Part shown: positions 7,043 through 16,207 of the stretch, piece after piece
Layout of the letters: the number at the start of each line of letters is the position of its first letter
Position numbering within the stretch: the first letter of the stretch is position 1
Assembly (NCBI GenBank): GCA_020625875.1
Contig: JAHLAX010000033.1
Span: forward strand, 62,001 to 126,000
Origin: a bacterium
GTDB lineage: Bacteria; Bacillota; Clostridia; Oscillospirales; Acutalibacteraceae
DNA: 64,000 bases
Direction of reading: 5' to 3'
The notes under the pieces: generated by a model
The model's database searches: none
Told to the model about the DNA's origin: nothing
Seen by the model: the letters and a program-made list of their open reading frames with translations, nothing else
Position numbers and translations under genes: made by a program

Positions 7043-8857
7043 TTACCCTATAAGGTGGTATTTTGCAAGCAAAGTTACAATTTTTTCACCTTTTGGCAGG
7101 AATATAAGCTCATTTCGGGTGAATGTCTTTAAAATTAACAAGAATGTAACATATATAATTCCCGCAAGTAAAATTGAAATCAACGCGGCGGGTATCATCG
7201 GCATAACCTTAGACAGGAAAAAGTACGCAAAATAGGCTCCTACAGCGCATATAACCGACGAAACAGCGGGTTTAATAACGGTGGAAACAAAGTTAGGCAT
7301 TACTCCTGAATACTTCACAAGCAGGTACATTGCCGCTATAAGAATAAACAAGTGTGACACAAGAGTACCCACAGCACCGCCCTGAATGTTTATTGACGGA
7401 ATACGTACAAAAAGGAAAGTTGAAATTACCTTTAAAACAATTCCGATACTAAACAAATATAATGGTATTCTAACTTTTCCTATACCCTGCAGCATAGAAC
7501 AAAGCGGAGTGACGCAAGACATAACAAGAGCGGCAAAGCCCATTACCATAAGCACCTGAGCTCCTATTATCGCCTGTGTATCACTGACATAAACAATATC
7601 CATTATAGGTTTAGCCAAAGCTACAAGCCCTAAGGAAGCGGGCAGCGCGAACAGCATTGTAAGCCTGAGAACGCTCTCGATAGATGTTTTAAGCTCCTTT
7701 TTATTACCTTTTGTCCACGCACTTGTAACGTTAGGCATAGCTGACGTACCGAACACCTGAGTAACCGCGGTAACAAGCTGCATAAGAGGAGTAGCGGCTC
7801 CGTAGCATCCCCACAGAGTGGTATGGAGAGTTATATTATCAGCGTTTTTTGTCAAAGTATCGGACAGATTAACGCCCATAGCCTTGTATTGGTCGACAAT
7901 CTCCTGACCGTGAGAGAGCGCGAGACTATGAAGAACATTCTGAATGATAAGAGAATCAAAGAATGTACCTATATTCATAACCAACGCTGTTAGTCCGATA
8001 GGAATAGCGGTTTTGACTATGATAATAAAAGTTTCTTTTTTGGCGCGCGCGTCAACTGAGGAAACAAGATATTCCTTTGGAATACCGTCTCCACCGACTT
8101 TATAGCGTATAATCAGATACAACAGCGATACAACGCTGCCCAAAACAATACCCGCAATCGCTCCCGCGACGGAAAACGCCATAATTGTATTATAGGCTTC
8201 TTCCTTGGCGCCTGACTCAAAGGAAAGACCAAAGACGGTACCTGTGCTTTCGAACTGGTCTTTACCAATTTTCAGAATAATAAAAGCGATTAAAAGGCCA
8301 AAAACAAGCTTGCCGCCCGCTTCGAAAATCTCGGAAATGGCGGTCGGATTCATATTACGCTGGCCTTCAAAATAGCCTCGGAAGATTGAAACAAAGCAGC
8401 CTACAAGAATCGAGGGCGAAAGCATAAGCATCGCGTAGATTGAATATGGTGATTGAATTGTATTTACATATATAAAGCTGCCGCCAAACATTAACAGAAA
8501 ACATACGGTACCCATTACCGCGAAAAACGGAATGGAAACCTTGTATATCTGTTTGACGTCTTTATATCTTTTTTCGGAGATACTCTCCGAAATCAGTCTT
8601 GATATAGCGATAGGAAAGCCCGCGGTAGCGACCGTAAATATCGGTATATAAATCTCGTACGCGTTATTATAAAGACCTGTACCAAACGCGGCGTAGCTGT
8701 CGCCGAAATACGAAAACAGATTACTAAGCAGTATTTTGTCGACAAAACCGAAGATTTTGACAATAACCATACTGAAAGTAAGCACCGCCGCGCCCTTAAG
8801 AAAGGTCGAAGAAGCGTCGCTCTTGGCGTTTTCTATCGCGTTAAACTTTTTTGCCAA
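7043..8857 (-). CDS. spoVB: polysaccharide biosynthesis flippase, SpoVB/YabM family
   Basis: A 604-aa MOP-superfamily membrane protein with about 14 transmembrane segments, starting near FLKGAAVLTFSMVIVKIFGFVDKI. SpoVB-type proteins are needed for spore cortex synthesis and are thought to flip lipid-linked precursors such as lipid II; YabM is the paralogue in the yab cluster. Gene order (yabM-mazG-yabO-yabP-yabQ-divIC-yabR) supports YabM/SpoVB. It is somewhat longer than usual, with extra loops near residues 210-225 and 315-350. Start is TTG (8855-8857), preceded by GGTGA at suitable spacing. Substrate is not established by sequence. Confidence 0.88.
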   Translation of the reverse strand: MAKKFNAIENAKSDASSTFLKGAAVLTFSMVIVKIFGFVDKILLSNLFSYFGDSYAAFGTGLYNNAYEIYIPIFTVATAGFPIAISRLISESISEKRYKDVKQIYKVSIPFFAVMGTVCFLLMFGGSFIYVNTIQSPYSIYAMLMLSPSILVGCFVSIFRGYFEGQRNMNPTAISEIFEAGGKLVFGLLIAFIILKIGKDQFESTGTVFGLSFESGAKEEAYNTIMAFSVAGAIAGIVLGSVVSLLYLIIRYKVGGDGIPKEYLVSSVDARAKKETFIIIVKTAIPIGLTALVMNIGTFFDSLIIQNVLHSLALSHGQEIVDQYKAMGVNLSDTLTKNADNITLHTTLWGCYGAATPLMQLVTAVTQVFGTSAMPNVTSAWTKGNKKELKTSIESVLRLTMLFALPASLGLVALAKPIMDIVYVSDTQAIIGAQVLMVMGFAALVMSCVTPLCSMLQGIGKVRIPLYLFSIGIVLKVISTFLFVRIPSINIQGGAVGTLVSHLFILIAAMYLLVKYSGVMPNFVSTVIKPAVSSVICAVGAYFAYFFLSKVMPMIPAALISILLAGIIYVTFLLILKTFTRNELIFLPKGEKIVTLLAKYHLIG

Positions 8858-8872
8858 GCTAGTTCACCAGAA

Positions 8873-9331
8873 TTATTCTTCTGTATTATCGATTTTTTCA
8901 GCGTTTACGGGTGTGCCGCACTTAAAACAGTATTCAGCGCCTTTAATAAGCTCTGTTCCGCATTTAGCGCACTTGGGAGCGGGCTCCTTAGGAATAGCCT
9001 CGCCGCAAACATAGCAAAAAGCAGCGTTTTTGTTGAGTTTCTGTCCGCAATTCGGGCATTTAACGCTGTTGCGTGAAGCCGCGAGAATCTTCTCAACATC
9101 ATCAATATTCTGCTTTACATCAGAGATTTCAGCCTTGATAGCCTCAAGCTCCTCATCAGCAGCTTCGTTATAAAAAGCCTCGCCGAGAGCCTGATACTGC
9201 TTGTTGAGATCAGAACGCAGACTAGCCAGAGTAATTCTGAGCTTGCTCAAATCATAGAGCTCTCCTGCTTTTTTACTTACCGCTGAAGCGGCGGATTTCG
9301 CGTTAACTACTACATCGTCAAAAATTGCCAT
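8873..9331 (-). CDS. coiled-coil zinc-ribbon protein
   Basis: A 152-aa protein. Residues about 1-85 are helical and charged with coiled-coil character; the C-terminal 60 residues hold two zinc ribbons with paired CxxC knuckles (CPNCGQKLNKNAAFCYVCG and CAKCGTELIKGAEYCFKCG), so eight cysteines for two Zn ions. No membrane segment. First gene of the yab operon, directly downstream of a sigma-A promoter (9363-9391). Function unknown; such proteins often act as assembly or sensor modules. Confidence 0.8.
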   Translation of the reverse strand: MAIFDDVVVNAKSAASAVSKKAGELYDLSKLRITLASLRSDLNKQYQALGEAFYNEAADEELEAIKAEISDVKQNIDDVEKILAASRNSVKCPNCGQKLNKNAAFCYVCGEAIPKEPAPKCAKCGTELIKGAEYCFKCGTPVNAEKIDNTEE

Positions 9332-9362
9332 AGTAATAACTTCCTTTCTGAATTTTTATTAG

Positions 9363-9391
9363 ATTATATCACTGTGATAATAAAATATCAA
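9363..9391 (-). promoter_or_regulatory. sigma-A-type promoter of the zinc-ribbon/yab operon
   Basis: Minus strand TTGATA (9386-9391), 17-bp spacer, TATAAT (9363-9368). It lies about 30 bp before the zinc-ribbon start and immediately after the hemZ stop, so it restarts transcription between two long operons. Confidence 0.8.
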
Positions 9392-10828
9392 TCAGTATTT
9401 AGCGTAAAATGTATATATTTTTTGCTTTCTTTCAAGCTGTTCGTTAAAACGATCTATATATTCATACGGATATTTAAAATTAAATATTCGCTCGAGATAA
9501 GTTGTGCCAAAACGTTTGAGCTTGGTGACAGCTCCAGCTCCGCAACCCAGGATTGTATGCGTTTCATCCATTACGTAGATATTATACAGACTCTCAAAGC
9601 CCTTTTTTGACCAACCTGTGTTTTCAAGATTACCAACCATTCTACTCTGTCTGTATAAATAATATGGAATATAATCATTCTCAAACAGCTTTTCATTAGC
9701 GTACGAAAGCATTTTGGCTGTGTTAACAGCATCGTCACGATTAATAGATGTGCCGTTTTGAGTAAGATCGGCGCTTCGCTTTATAGAAAGCGTATGGACT
9801 GTAACGCATTCGGGATTGAGATTAATTATTTTGTCAAGAGTGTTTTTAAAACTATCGACAGTATCTGTCGGCAAGCCCGCTATAAGGTCGGTGTTGATGC
9901 TTTTAAAACCGATTCGGCGCGCAAGCTCATAAGCTTCTATTGTCTGCTCGGCTGTATGGCGCCTGCCCACAGCCTCAAGGACATTATTGTTGAGAGTTTG
10001 TGGATTAATTGAGATACGCTCTACTTTATTTTCTTTTAGAGAATAAAGTTTTTCAGGTGTTATTGTATCAGGTCTACCCGCCTCAACGGTAAACTCGCGG
10101 CAGAACGACATATCAAAGCACTCATTAACTACAGACAATATCTTGTTTAACTGTTCAGCGGATAAAGATGTAGGGGTACCGCCGCCCATATATACAGTTT
10201 CGAGACGCAAGTTCAAATCAGAAGCTATTTGAGCTGCGCGCCTGAGTTCATCACATAACAATTTAACATACGGCTCTACCAGATGCTTTGAACGCTCAAT
10301 AGTGCTTTGTACAAATGAACAGTAGTGACAGCGAGACGGACAAAAGGGAATAGAAATATACAGACTAAAAGATTCTTCAGTTGATAAATCTATTATCTTT
10401 TTTTCTGTCTTTTCGGTTATTTTTGTGAGTTTTAGCTTTTCATCGCTGACAAAAAGCTTATTCTTAAAATACTCGTCGGCTTCACTCTCGGTCGTAGTTT
10501 CTTTGAGATGGCGATATAGCTTTACGGGACGTACGCCCGTAATCATTCCCCACGGCGGAGTAACAGAGGTAAGCTCACAAAGAATTTTATAGAGCATTTC
10601 GCAGAGCATACGCTCATCTTCGGTGTCGTCGGTCACTGAAGCGTATGTACTGTCAAGAAACTCACCGACTTTCACCTCAACATAAAGCTTTTCGTTTCGA
10701 AAAGCTTTAATATAAGGTTCGGTAAATACTTCGGAATTTTTTATTACCGTTATCTTTTCGTTCGGATAAAAGAGCCGAGTCAGATTCTCGAGCTCATAAT
10801 GAAACGGGTGATTGATATACAGATTCAT
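9392..10828 (-). CDS. hemZ: coproporphyrinogen III oxidase-like radical SAM enzyme HemZ
   Basis: A 478-aa cytoplasmic protein of the oxygen-independent coproporphyrinogen dehydrogenase family. Radical SAM cluster motif CPSRCHYC (about residues 168-175) after an N-terminal domain of about 160 aa that is typical of HemZ and absent in HemN. Then GGGTPT, the HemN-like NPQTLN block and a HemN C-terminal region. Its role in heme synthesis is uncertain: many Clostridia have HemZ without a complete heme pathway. Last gene of the 16-gene operon, 1 bp behind the MBL gene. Confidence 0.87.
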   Translation of the reverse strand: MNLYINHPFHYELENLTRLFYPNEKITVIKNSEVFTEPYIKAFRNEKLYVEVKVGEFLDSTYASVTDDTEDERMLCEMLYKILCELTSVTPPWGMITGVRPVKLYRHLKETTTESEADEYFKNKLFVSDEKLKLTKITEKTEKKIIDLSTEESFSLYISIPFCPSRCHYCSFVQSTIERSKHLVEPYVKLLCDELRRAAQIASDLNLRLETVYMGGGTPTSLSAEQLNKILSVVNECFDMSFCREFTVEAGRPDTITPEKLYSLKENKVERISINPQTLNNNVLEAVGRRHTAEQTIEAYELARRIGFKSINTDLIAGLPTDTVDSFKNTLDKIINLNPECVTVHTLSIKRSADLTQNGTSINRDDAVNTAKMLSYANEKLFENDYIPYYLYRQSRMVGNLENTGWSKKGFESLYNIYVMDETHTILGCGAGAVTKLKRFGTTYLERIFNFKYPYEYIDRFNEQLERKQKIYTFYAKY

Positions 10829-10829
10829 A

Positions 10830-11462
10830 CTACACCCTGCTCATTAACGGGTTATATTTGCGCTCGCGGTCGAGAGTAGTCATAAAACCGTGACCTGGGA
10901 AAACATTATAATCTCTGTCAAGGTTTTTTAAGCGACGAATTGAATCAATCATCTCATCATCATTACCCGTGGGTAAATCGGTTCTGCCGTAGCTGTCCCT
11001 GAACAAGGTATCGCCGCAGATTATATTATCATCAAATATATAACATCCCGAATCTTTTGTGTGGCCAGGTGTATGGATATATTTAATCTCAGTCTCACCA
11101 AGTTTAAAAGTATCGTTGTCATTAAGAAGAATATCACCGTTAAACGGTTTTATCTCAGGTAAATCAGGGTGAAAAGCCGAATGATTAAGAGTATTGTCTT
11201 TTAAAAACTTATCAGTGTATTTACCGCATACTATATTTACATTGAATTTTTCGGAAAGCTGTCTGGCGTAACCGATATGGTCGTAGTGACCATGGGTAAT
11301 TATAATGAACTTTAATTCTCCAGTAGAATTATTGATTTCATCAATAAGCGCGTCGCTCTTATCCCCGGGGTCAACGACAGCCATATCGCCAGTCGCTTCG
11401 TCAGTAAGCAAAAAGCAATTGGTCATTACAGGTCCTACTGTAACGTATTTAATATCAATCAT
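10830..11462 (-). CDS. MBL-fold metallohydrolase, glyoxalase II-like
   Basis: A 210-aa soluble metallo-beta-lactamase-fold enzyme. Metal ligands are visible: THGHYDHIG (HxHxDH), HTPGHTKDS, GDTLF with the bridging Asp, and FPGHG. This is the YqgX/GloB-like single-domain type that binds two metal ions and hydrolyses thioesters or related bonds; the substrate is unknown. Start overlaps the dtd stop by 4 bp (ATGA) and GGAGG precedes it. Confidence 0.9.
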   Translation of the reverse strand: MIDIKYVTVGPVMTNCFLLTDEATGDMAVVDPGDKSDALIDEINNSTGELKFIIITHGHYDHIGYARQLSEKFNVNIVCGKYTDKFLKDNTLNHSAFHPDLPEIKPFNGDILLNDNDTFKLGETEIKYIHTPGHTKDSGCYIFDDNIICGDTLFRDSYGRTDLPTGNDDEMIDSIRRLKNLDRDYNVFPGHGFMTTLDRERKYNPLMSRV

Positions 11463-11908
11463 TTTAGCTCCTCCGAATCAATTACGAGTGTAACGGGACC
11501 GTCGTTTAAAAGCTCAACCTTCATATCAGCGCCAAATTCACCTGTCTGAACCTCTACCCCGTTTTTGCGCATTTCATCACAGAAAAACTCATATAAGGGT
11601 TCTGAAACATCGGGACGCGCCGCGTTGATAAAACTGGGGCGACGACCGTGAGAGCAGTCAGCATAAAGCGTAAAATTAGAAACAACAATAACAGAACCGC
11701 CTACATCGCTGAGCGAAAGATTCATTTTATCGTTTTCATCGGTAAATATTCTGAGCCCCGATACCTTTTTTGCGAGTTTGACGGCGTCAGCCTCGGTATC
11801 GCCGTTTTTAACACCGAGTAAAAGCAGAAAACCCTTTTCGATTGAAGCTGATGTTTTACCGTCAATAGTAACCTTACAGCCGTTTACAAGTTGAAGAACA
11901 ACTCTCAT
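11459..11908 (-). CDS. dtd: D-aminoacyl-tRNA deacylase
   Basis: A 149-aa cytoplasmic homodimeric proofreading enzyme that removes D-amino acids (and glycine mischarged on tRNA-Ala) from tRNA. Both active-site signatures are present: SNFTLYAD (in place of SQFTLYA) and the Gly-cisPro motif in NDGPVTLVID. Length is normal. It follows rel by 18 bp; rel-dtd adjacency is conserved in Firmicutes. Confidence 0.96.
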   Translation of the reverse strand: MRVVLQLVNGCKVTIDGKTSASIEKGFLLLLGVKNGDTEADAVKLAKKVSGLRIFTDENDKMNLSLSDVGGSVIVVSNFTLYADCSHGRRPSFINAARPDVSEPLYEFFCDEMRKNGVEVQTGEFGADMKVELLNDGPVTLVIDSEELK

Positions 11909-11926
11909 ATCTTTACCTTTCTTATA

Positions 11927-14134
11927 CTAAAATCTTCTTATTGATACTATGTCACGAATAGCGTCAAGACGTTTTATTACCGTATCAAGATGCTCACGGT
12001 TCTGAACCTCTATAGTAGCGGTAATAATAGCCTGACCATTGTTAATCTGGCGTGTATTCAGGTTATGAATAAATATTCTCATAGATGAAAGCGCTAACGT
12101 TACATCGGCAAGTACACCCGTTCTGTCAACACATATGATTTCAAGAGTTGAGCGGAAGTTATCGGCGACTGTATCCTCCCAACGAACTTTAACATATCTT
12201 TCGGGTTCTTCGGCGCGCGATATATCTACAGGAACATTAGGACAGTTGCGCTTATGAATAGAAACACCGAAACCTCGTGTAATATATCCGATAATATCGT
12301 CACCGGGGAGCGGATTGCAACAATGCGAGAATTTTATTAAGCAATCCTCCATACCTTCAACAACAACGCCTGATTTAGCGTGACGAGGTCTGTGTTGCGC
12401 GGGGCGCTGAATGATTACTTCGTCATTGTCAACAGGCATATACTTATTATTATACTCCTCACGGATTCGAGGCATAACTTTCCAAAGCTGCATACCGCCG
12501 TATCCGATTGAGGCGTATAAATCCTGAACAGTATTAAACTTGTTCTTCTTAAGCATAAACTTAAGCAAATCCTCAAGCTGGTCATCGTCTAGAACAATAC
12601 CGCTGTGTTTGAGCTCGCGCTCGAGCATAGCCTTGCCCTCAACAATATTCTCGTCACGTTTTTCACGCTTGAACCATTGTCTGATTTTTGAGCGGGCGGA
12701 TGAGGTTTTGCATATTTCTATCCAGTCACGGCGAGGATGACTGTCTTTCTGAGTAAGAATCTCACAGATTTCGCCAGTATTAAGCTTATAATCTATGGGT
12801 ACAATTCTTTTATCAACCTTGGCGCCAACCATATGGTTGCCAACTTCGGTATGAATAAGGTACGCTAAATCAATAACAGTAGCGCCCTCAGGAAGGTTGA
12901 AAACATCTCCCTTTGGCGAAAAGACATATACCTCGCGCTGAGCGAAGTCGTTGCGGATATTACGGATAATATCGGTATTATCGTCGGTATCAATCTGAGC
13001 CGCGAGAACATCTTTGATTCTCTTGATGTTTTCGTCAAGCTCTTTAGCCTTTTTGTTGTTGAGAATTTTTGTGAAGCCAAGCTTATATTTCCAATGCGCC
13101 GCGATTCCGTTTTCAGCGGTATTGTGCATTTCCCATGTACGAATCTGTACCTCAAAGGGAATACCCTCGCTGTCAATTACGGTTGTGTGAAGCGATTGGT
13201 ACATATTAGGCTTCGGCGTTGAAATATAGTCCTTGAAACGGTTGGGGATCGGAGTGTAGAGGTCGTGAATAACACCGAGGATATTATAACAGTCTTTAAT
13301 CTCGTCAACAATAATTCGAAGCGCGAAGAAATCATAAATCTGGTCTATAGTCTTATTTCGCATATATGTTTTGCGATAGATGCTGTTTATGCTTTTTACT
13401 CTGCCATAGACTGAAATCTTGTTATGATTCATCTTTGAGGCTTTTACGATTTCTTTCTTTTTGCGTTCGATAAACTTGTCGCGCTCATCCTCTTTGAGCA
13501 AAAGTGCTTGCTCAATTTCGGCATAAGCGACAGGGTCAAGATACCTGAGTGATAAATCTTCAAGCTCCTCTTTGACGGCAGTCATACCGAGGCGGTGAGC
13601 AATAGGAGCGAAAACCTCCATATTTTCTCTGGATTTATCACGGCGCTTCTGCTCTGGCATACACTCGATTGTACGCATATTATGAATCCTGTCGGCGAGC
13701 TTTACGATGATTACACGAATATCGTTCGACATAGCTATGAGCATTTTTCTAACGTTTTCAGCCTGCTGTTCCTCGCGACTATAGAGTTTAATTTTAGAAA
13801 TTTTCGTTACGCCGTCTACAATATTCGCGACGTCCTTGCCGAATTCTTTTCGTACTGACTCTGTAGTGTAATCGGTATCCTCAACAACATCATGCAAAAG
13901 TGCGGCGAGAATACTGTCGGTGTCCATTCCCCAGCCCGCTATAATACACGCGACAGAGGTTGGATGAAGAATATATGGTATACCGGAGATTCGGCGCTGG
14001 TCGCCGTGGGCTTGTTCAGCCAGATTATATGCTTTTTGAATCTTTTTAACGTCATAGTTATTATTGCTTTTCTTGATAATATCAAGAAGCTCGTCAAAAT
14101 CCTGATAATGAACTACATCGTCATATTTACCCAT
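11927..14134 (-). CDS. relA: bifunctional (p)ppGpp synthetase/hydrolase Rel
   Basis: A 735-aa stringent-response enzyme. Order of domains: HD hydrolase with intact HDVVEDT (about 83-89), synthetase with RFKDYISTPKPNMYQSLHTT (about 303-322), TGS (about 395-455), a Cys-containing zinc-finger-like domain (HCCNPLPGDDI) and a C-terminal ACT domain (CVDRTGVLADV). Both catalytic halves look intact, so it should make and degrade (p)ppGpp. AGGAGGTG precedes the ATG, and its start overlaps the recJ end by 8 bp. Confidence 0.97.
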   Translation of the reverse strand: MGKYDDVVHYQDFDELLDIIKKSNNNYDVKKIQKAYNLAEQAHGDQRRISGIPYILHPTSVACIIAGWGMDTDSILAALLHDVVEDTDYTTESVRKEFGKDVANIVDGVTKISKIKLYSREEQQAENVRKMLIAMSNDIRVIIVKLADRIHNMRTIECMPEQKRRDKSRENMEVFAPIAHRLGMTAVKEELEDLSLRYLDPVAYAEIEQALLLKEDERDKFIERKKKEIVKASKMNHNKISVYGRVKSINSIYRKTYMRNKTIDQIYDFFALRIIVDEIKDCYNILGVIHDLYTPIPNRFKDYISTPKPNMYQSLHTTVIDSEGIPFEVQIRTWEMHNTAENGIAAHWKYKLGFTKILNNKKAKELDENIKRIKDVLAAQIDTDDNTDIIRNIRNDFAQREVYVFSPKGDVFNLPEGATVIDLAYLIHTEVGNHMVGAKVDKRIVPIDYKLNTGEICEILTQKDSHPRRDWIEICKTSSARSKIRQWFKREKRDENIVEGKAMLERELKHSGIVLDDDQLEDLLKFMLKKNKFNTVQDLYASIGYGGMQLWKVMPRIREEYNNKYMPVDNDEVIIQRPAQHRPRHAKSGVVVEGMEDCLIKFSHCCNPLPGDDIIGYITRGFGVSIHKRNCPNVPVDISRAEEPERYVKVRWEDTVADNFRSTLEIICVDRTGVLADVTLALSSMRIFIHNLNTRQINNGQAIITATIEVQNREHLDTVIKRLDAIRDIVSIRRF

Positions 14135-16181
14135 TCCGATACACCTCCTTTAGATTCTTTATTATTTCCGCGTCGTCGAGGTTAACCTTGGAACTAACCT
14201 CAAGCATTTTAATTGAACACTTTTTCAAATCCTCATACAGCGCGATTAAACCGAGGTCGTTCATAGCCTCAAGGATAACACGCATTTTTCCGTAAGAAAT
14301 GTTCGCTTTAAGATTATGAGTCAAAACATCGATATGTATGTTCTCAGAGTTATCAATCTTTTTTAATGCTCTGTAAACTACGGCAAAAGCATTTCTGTCA
14401 GGGATAATTGAAAGCAAGTCGCTTTTAGAAATATCCTCGCCAACACAAAAACCGTCAAATATTCTACCGCTGAGAATATACTCAGTATTATCAATATCTG
14501 AAAATTTAATATCTTTAATTATAACCGAAAGATTCTCGCTGCCGTGAAATTCATTAATGTCAAGCACAACAGCAATATCTACAACATCTCCTATTTTGTA
14601 CGGGAATTCCTGAGTAGAACACTTGAACTTCATAGCGTTAATGTATTTGCCTCCGCTCAAAAAAGATATACGAAGATGAGAGTTGTTTTTAACGGGAGTT
14701 ACAGAGCAAATACTCATATTGCTGAACTGAAACACAGGAGTGGGATTACCAGCGCCGAACGGCTGTAAAACACTAAGCTCCTTTACAAGCTCAACATCAA
14801 CAAAAGAAGGATTAAGCTTGCAATCAATTTTCAAAACATTTACGGGCATCTCGGGGTACTTTGCGGCATACTCGTTTATACGCCTGTGAAATTCATCAAT
14901 ATTATCCGACAACAGCCCGAGTCCGCAAGCCATAGTATGACCGCCAAAGTGCGTAAGAATATCCGAGCATGAATTAACAGCTGACCAAAGGTCAAAGCCT
15001 TCAACAGACCTTCCCGAGCCGTTAGCTTCTACTCCGTCACGAGAAATAATTATACAAGGCTTTCCGTAGATTTCTTTAATTCTGGAGCTGACGATACCTA
15101 CAACGCCCTTTTTCCAGCCTTCTCCGTCAATAACGATTACTCTATCCTGTACAAGCGATGGATTTTGCGCTACTTTTTTATTAATCTCTTGTAAAATAAA
15201 TTTTTCTATTCTCTGACGCTCGGTGTTATCCTCTGAAAGCTTTTCCGCTATTTCAAAGGCTCTTTCATAATCCTCAGTCAGAAGCAGAGATACACTGTCC
15301 TTTGAAAGTCCGAGACGGCCAACGGCGTTGATTCTGGGAACCAAAGTAAAGCTGACATTACCCGCTGTAACTTCCTTATCTTTAAGACCAGATACATCAA
15401 CAAGCGCTCTTATGCCAACTCTGTCGCCGTTGTTAATACTAGCAAGTCCTCGTTTCACAAACACACGGTTTTCGTCAGTTAATGATACAATATCGCCGAT
15501 TGTACCCAGACACACTAAGTCAGAATAATTATCGAGCAGCATTTCAAGGTCAGCGTACTCGCCCTCAATAGCGTAAACAAGTTTAAAAGCTACGCCGACG
15601 CCTGAAATTAATTTGAATCTGCTTGGACAATCATCACGGTGAGGGTCTACAACAGCTACAGCGTCAGGTAAGATTTCGCTCGGCATATGATGGTCTGTGA
15701 TTACTATATCTATACCAAAAGACTTCGCGTAATCAACCTCTTCAACTGCGGATATGCCCGTATCAACCGTTACAATCAGCTTTACGCCACTATTATTCAG
15801 CAAATCCAGCGCGGATTTATGCATTCCGTAACCTTCGCTTTCACGGTCAGGAATATAATACATTACATCCGCGCACAAGGTTTCGAGGTATGAATATAAA
15901 AGAGCGGTCGCTGATACACCGTCCGCGTCAAAATCACCATAGACGCAGATTTTCTCATAATTCTCGACAGCGGTTTTTATACGCTTAACCGCCTTGTCCA
16001 TATCTTTGATTTCATATGGATTATCTATTGAAGCGTAATCAAAAAGAAATCTATTTATTTCATCATCAGAGGTAACTCCTCTTATATCAAGCAGAGCGGA
16101 AACTAACTGCGGCAAATCATAGCGCTGTGAAAGCGCCTTGGCGTTGTCTTTATTCAGTTTCGCGACTGACCATTGTTTCAT
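14127..16181 (-). CDS. recJ: single-stranded-DNA-specific exonuclease RecJ
   Basis: A 684-aa DHH-family 5'-3' ssDNA exonuclease for recombinational and base-excision repair. Metal-binding motifs: VYGDFDADGVSAT (about 79-91), the DHH triad (ITDHHMPSE, about 156-164) and the DHHA1 GGHTMACG motif (about 404-411). Then an OB-fold and a C-terminal extension typical of Firmicute RecJ. Located between recN and rel in the large operon, as in Bacillus-like orders. Confidence 0.95.
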   Translation of the reverse strand: MKQWSVAKLNKDNAKALSQRYDLPQLVSALLDIRGVTSDDEINRFLFDYASIDNPYEIKDMDKAVKRIKTAVENYEKICVYGDFDADGVSATALLYSYLETLCADVMYYIPDRESEGYGMHKSALDLLNNSGVKLIVTVDTGISAVEEVDYAKSFGIDIVITDHHMPSEILPDAVAVVDPHRDDCPSRFKLISGVGVAFKLVYAIEGEYADLEMLLDNYSDLVCLGTIGDIVSLTDENRVFVKRGLASINNGDRVGIRALVDVSGLKDKEVTAGNVSFTLVPRINAVGRLGLSKDSVSLLLTEDYERAFEIAEKLSEDNTERQRIEKFILQEINKKVAQNPSLVQDRVIVIDGEGWKKGVVGIVSSRIKEIYGKPCIIISRDGVEANGSGRSVEGFDLWSAVNSCSDILTHFGGHTMACGLGLLSDNIDEFHRRINEYAAKYPEMPVNVLKIDCKLNPSFVDVELVKELSVLQPFGAGNPTPVFQFSNMSICSVTPVKNNSHLRISFLSGGKYINAMKFKCSTQEFPYKIGDVVDIAVVLDINEFHGSENLSVIIKDIKFSDIDNTEYILSGRIFDGFCVGEDISKSDLLSIIPDRNAFAVVYRALKKIDNSENIHIDVLTHNLKANISYGKMRVILEAMNDLGLIALYEDLKKCSIKMLEVSSKVNLDDAEIIKNLKEVYRNG

Positions 16182-16207
16182 TTCTAATTCAATCCTAAAA
16201 GTTTAAC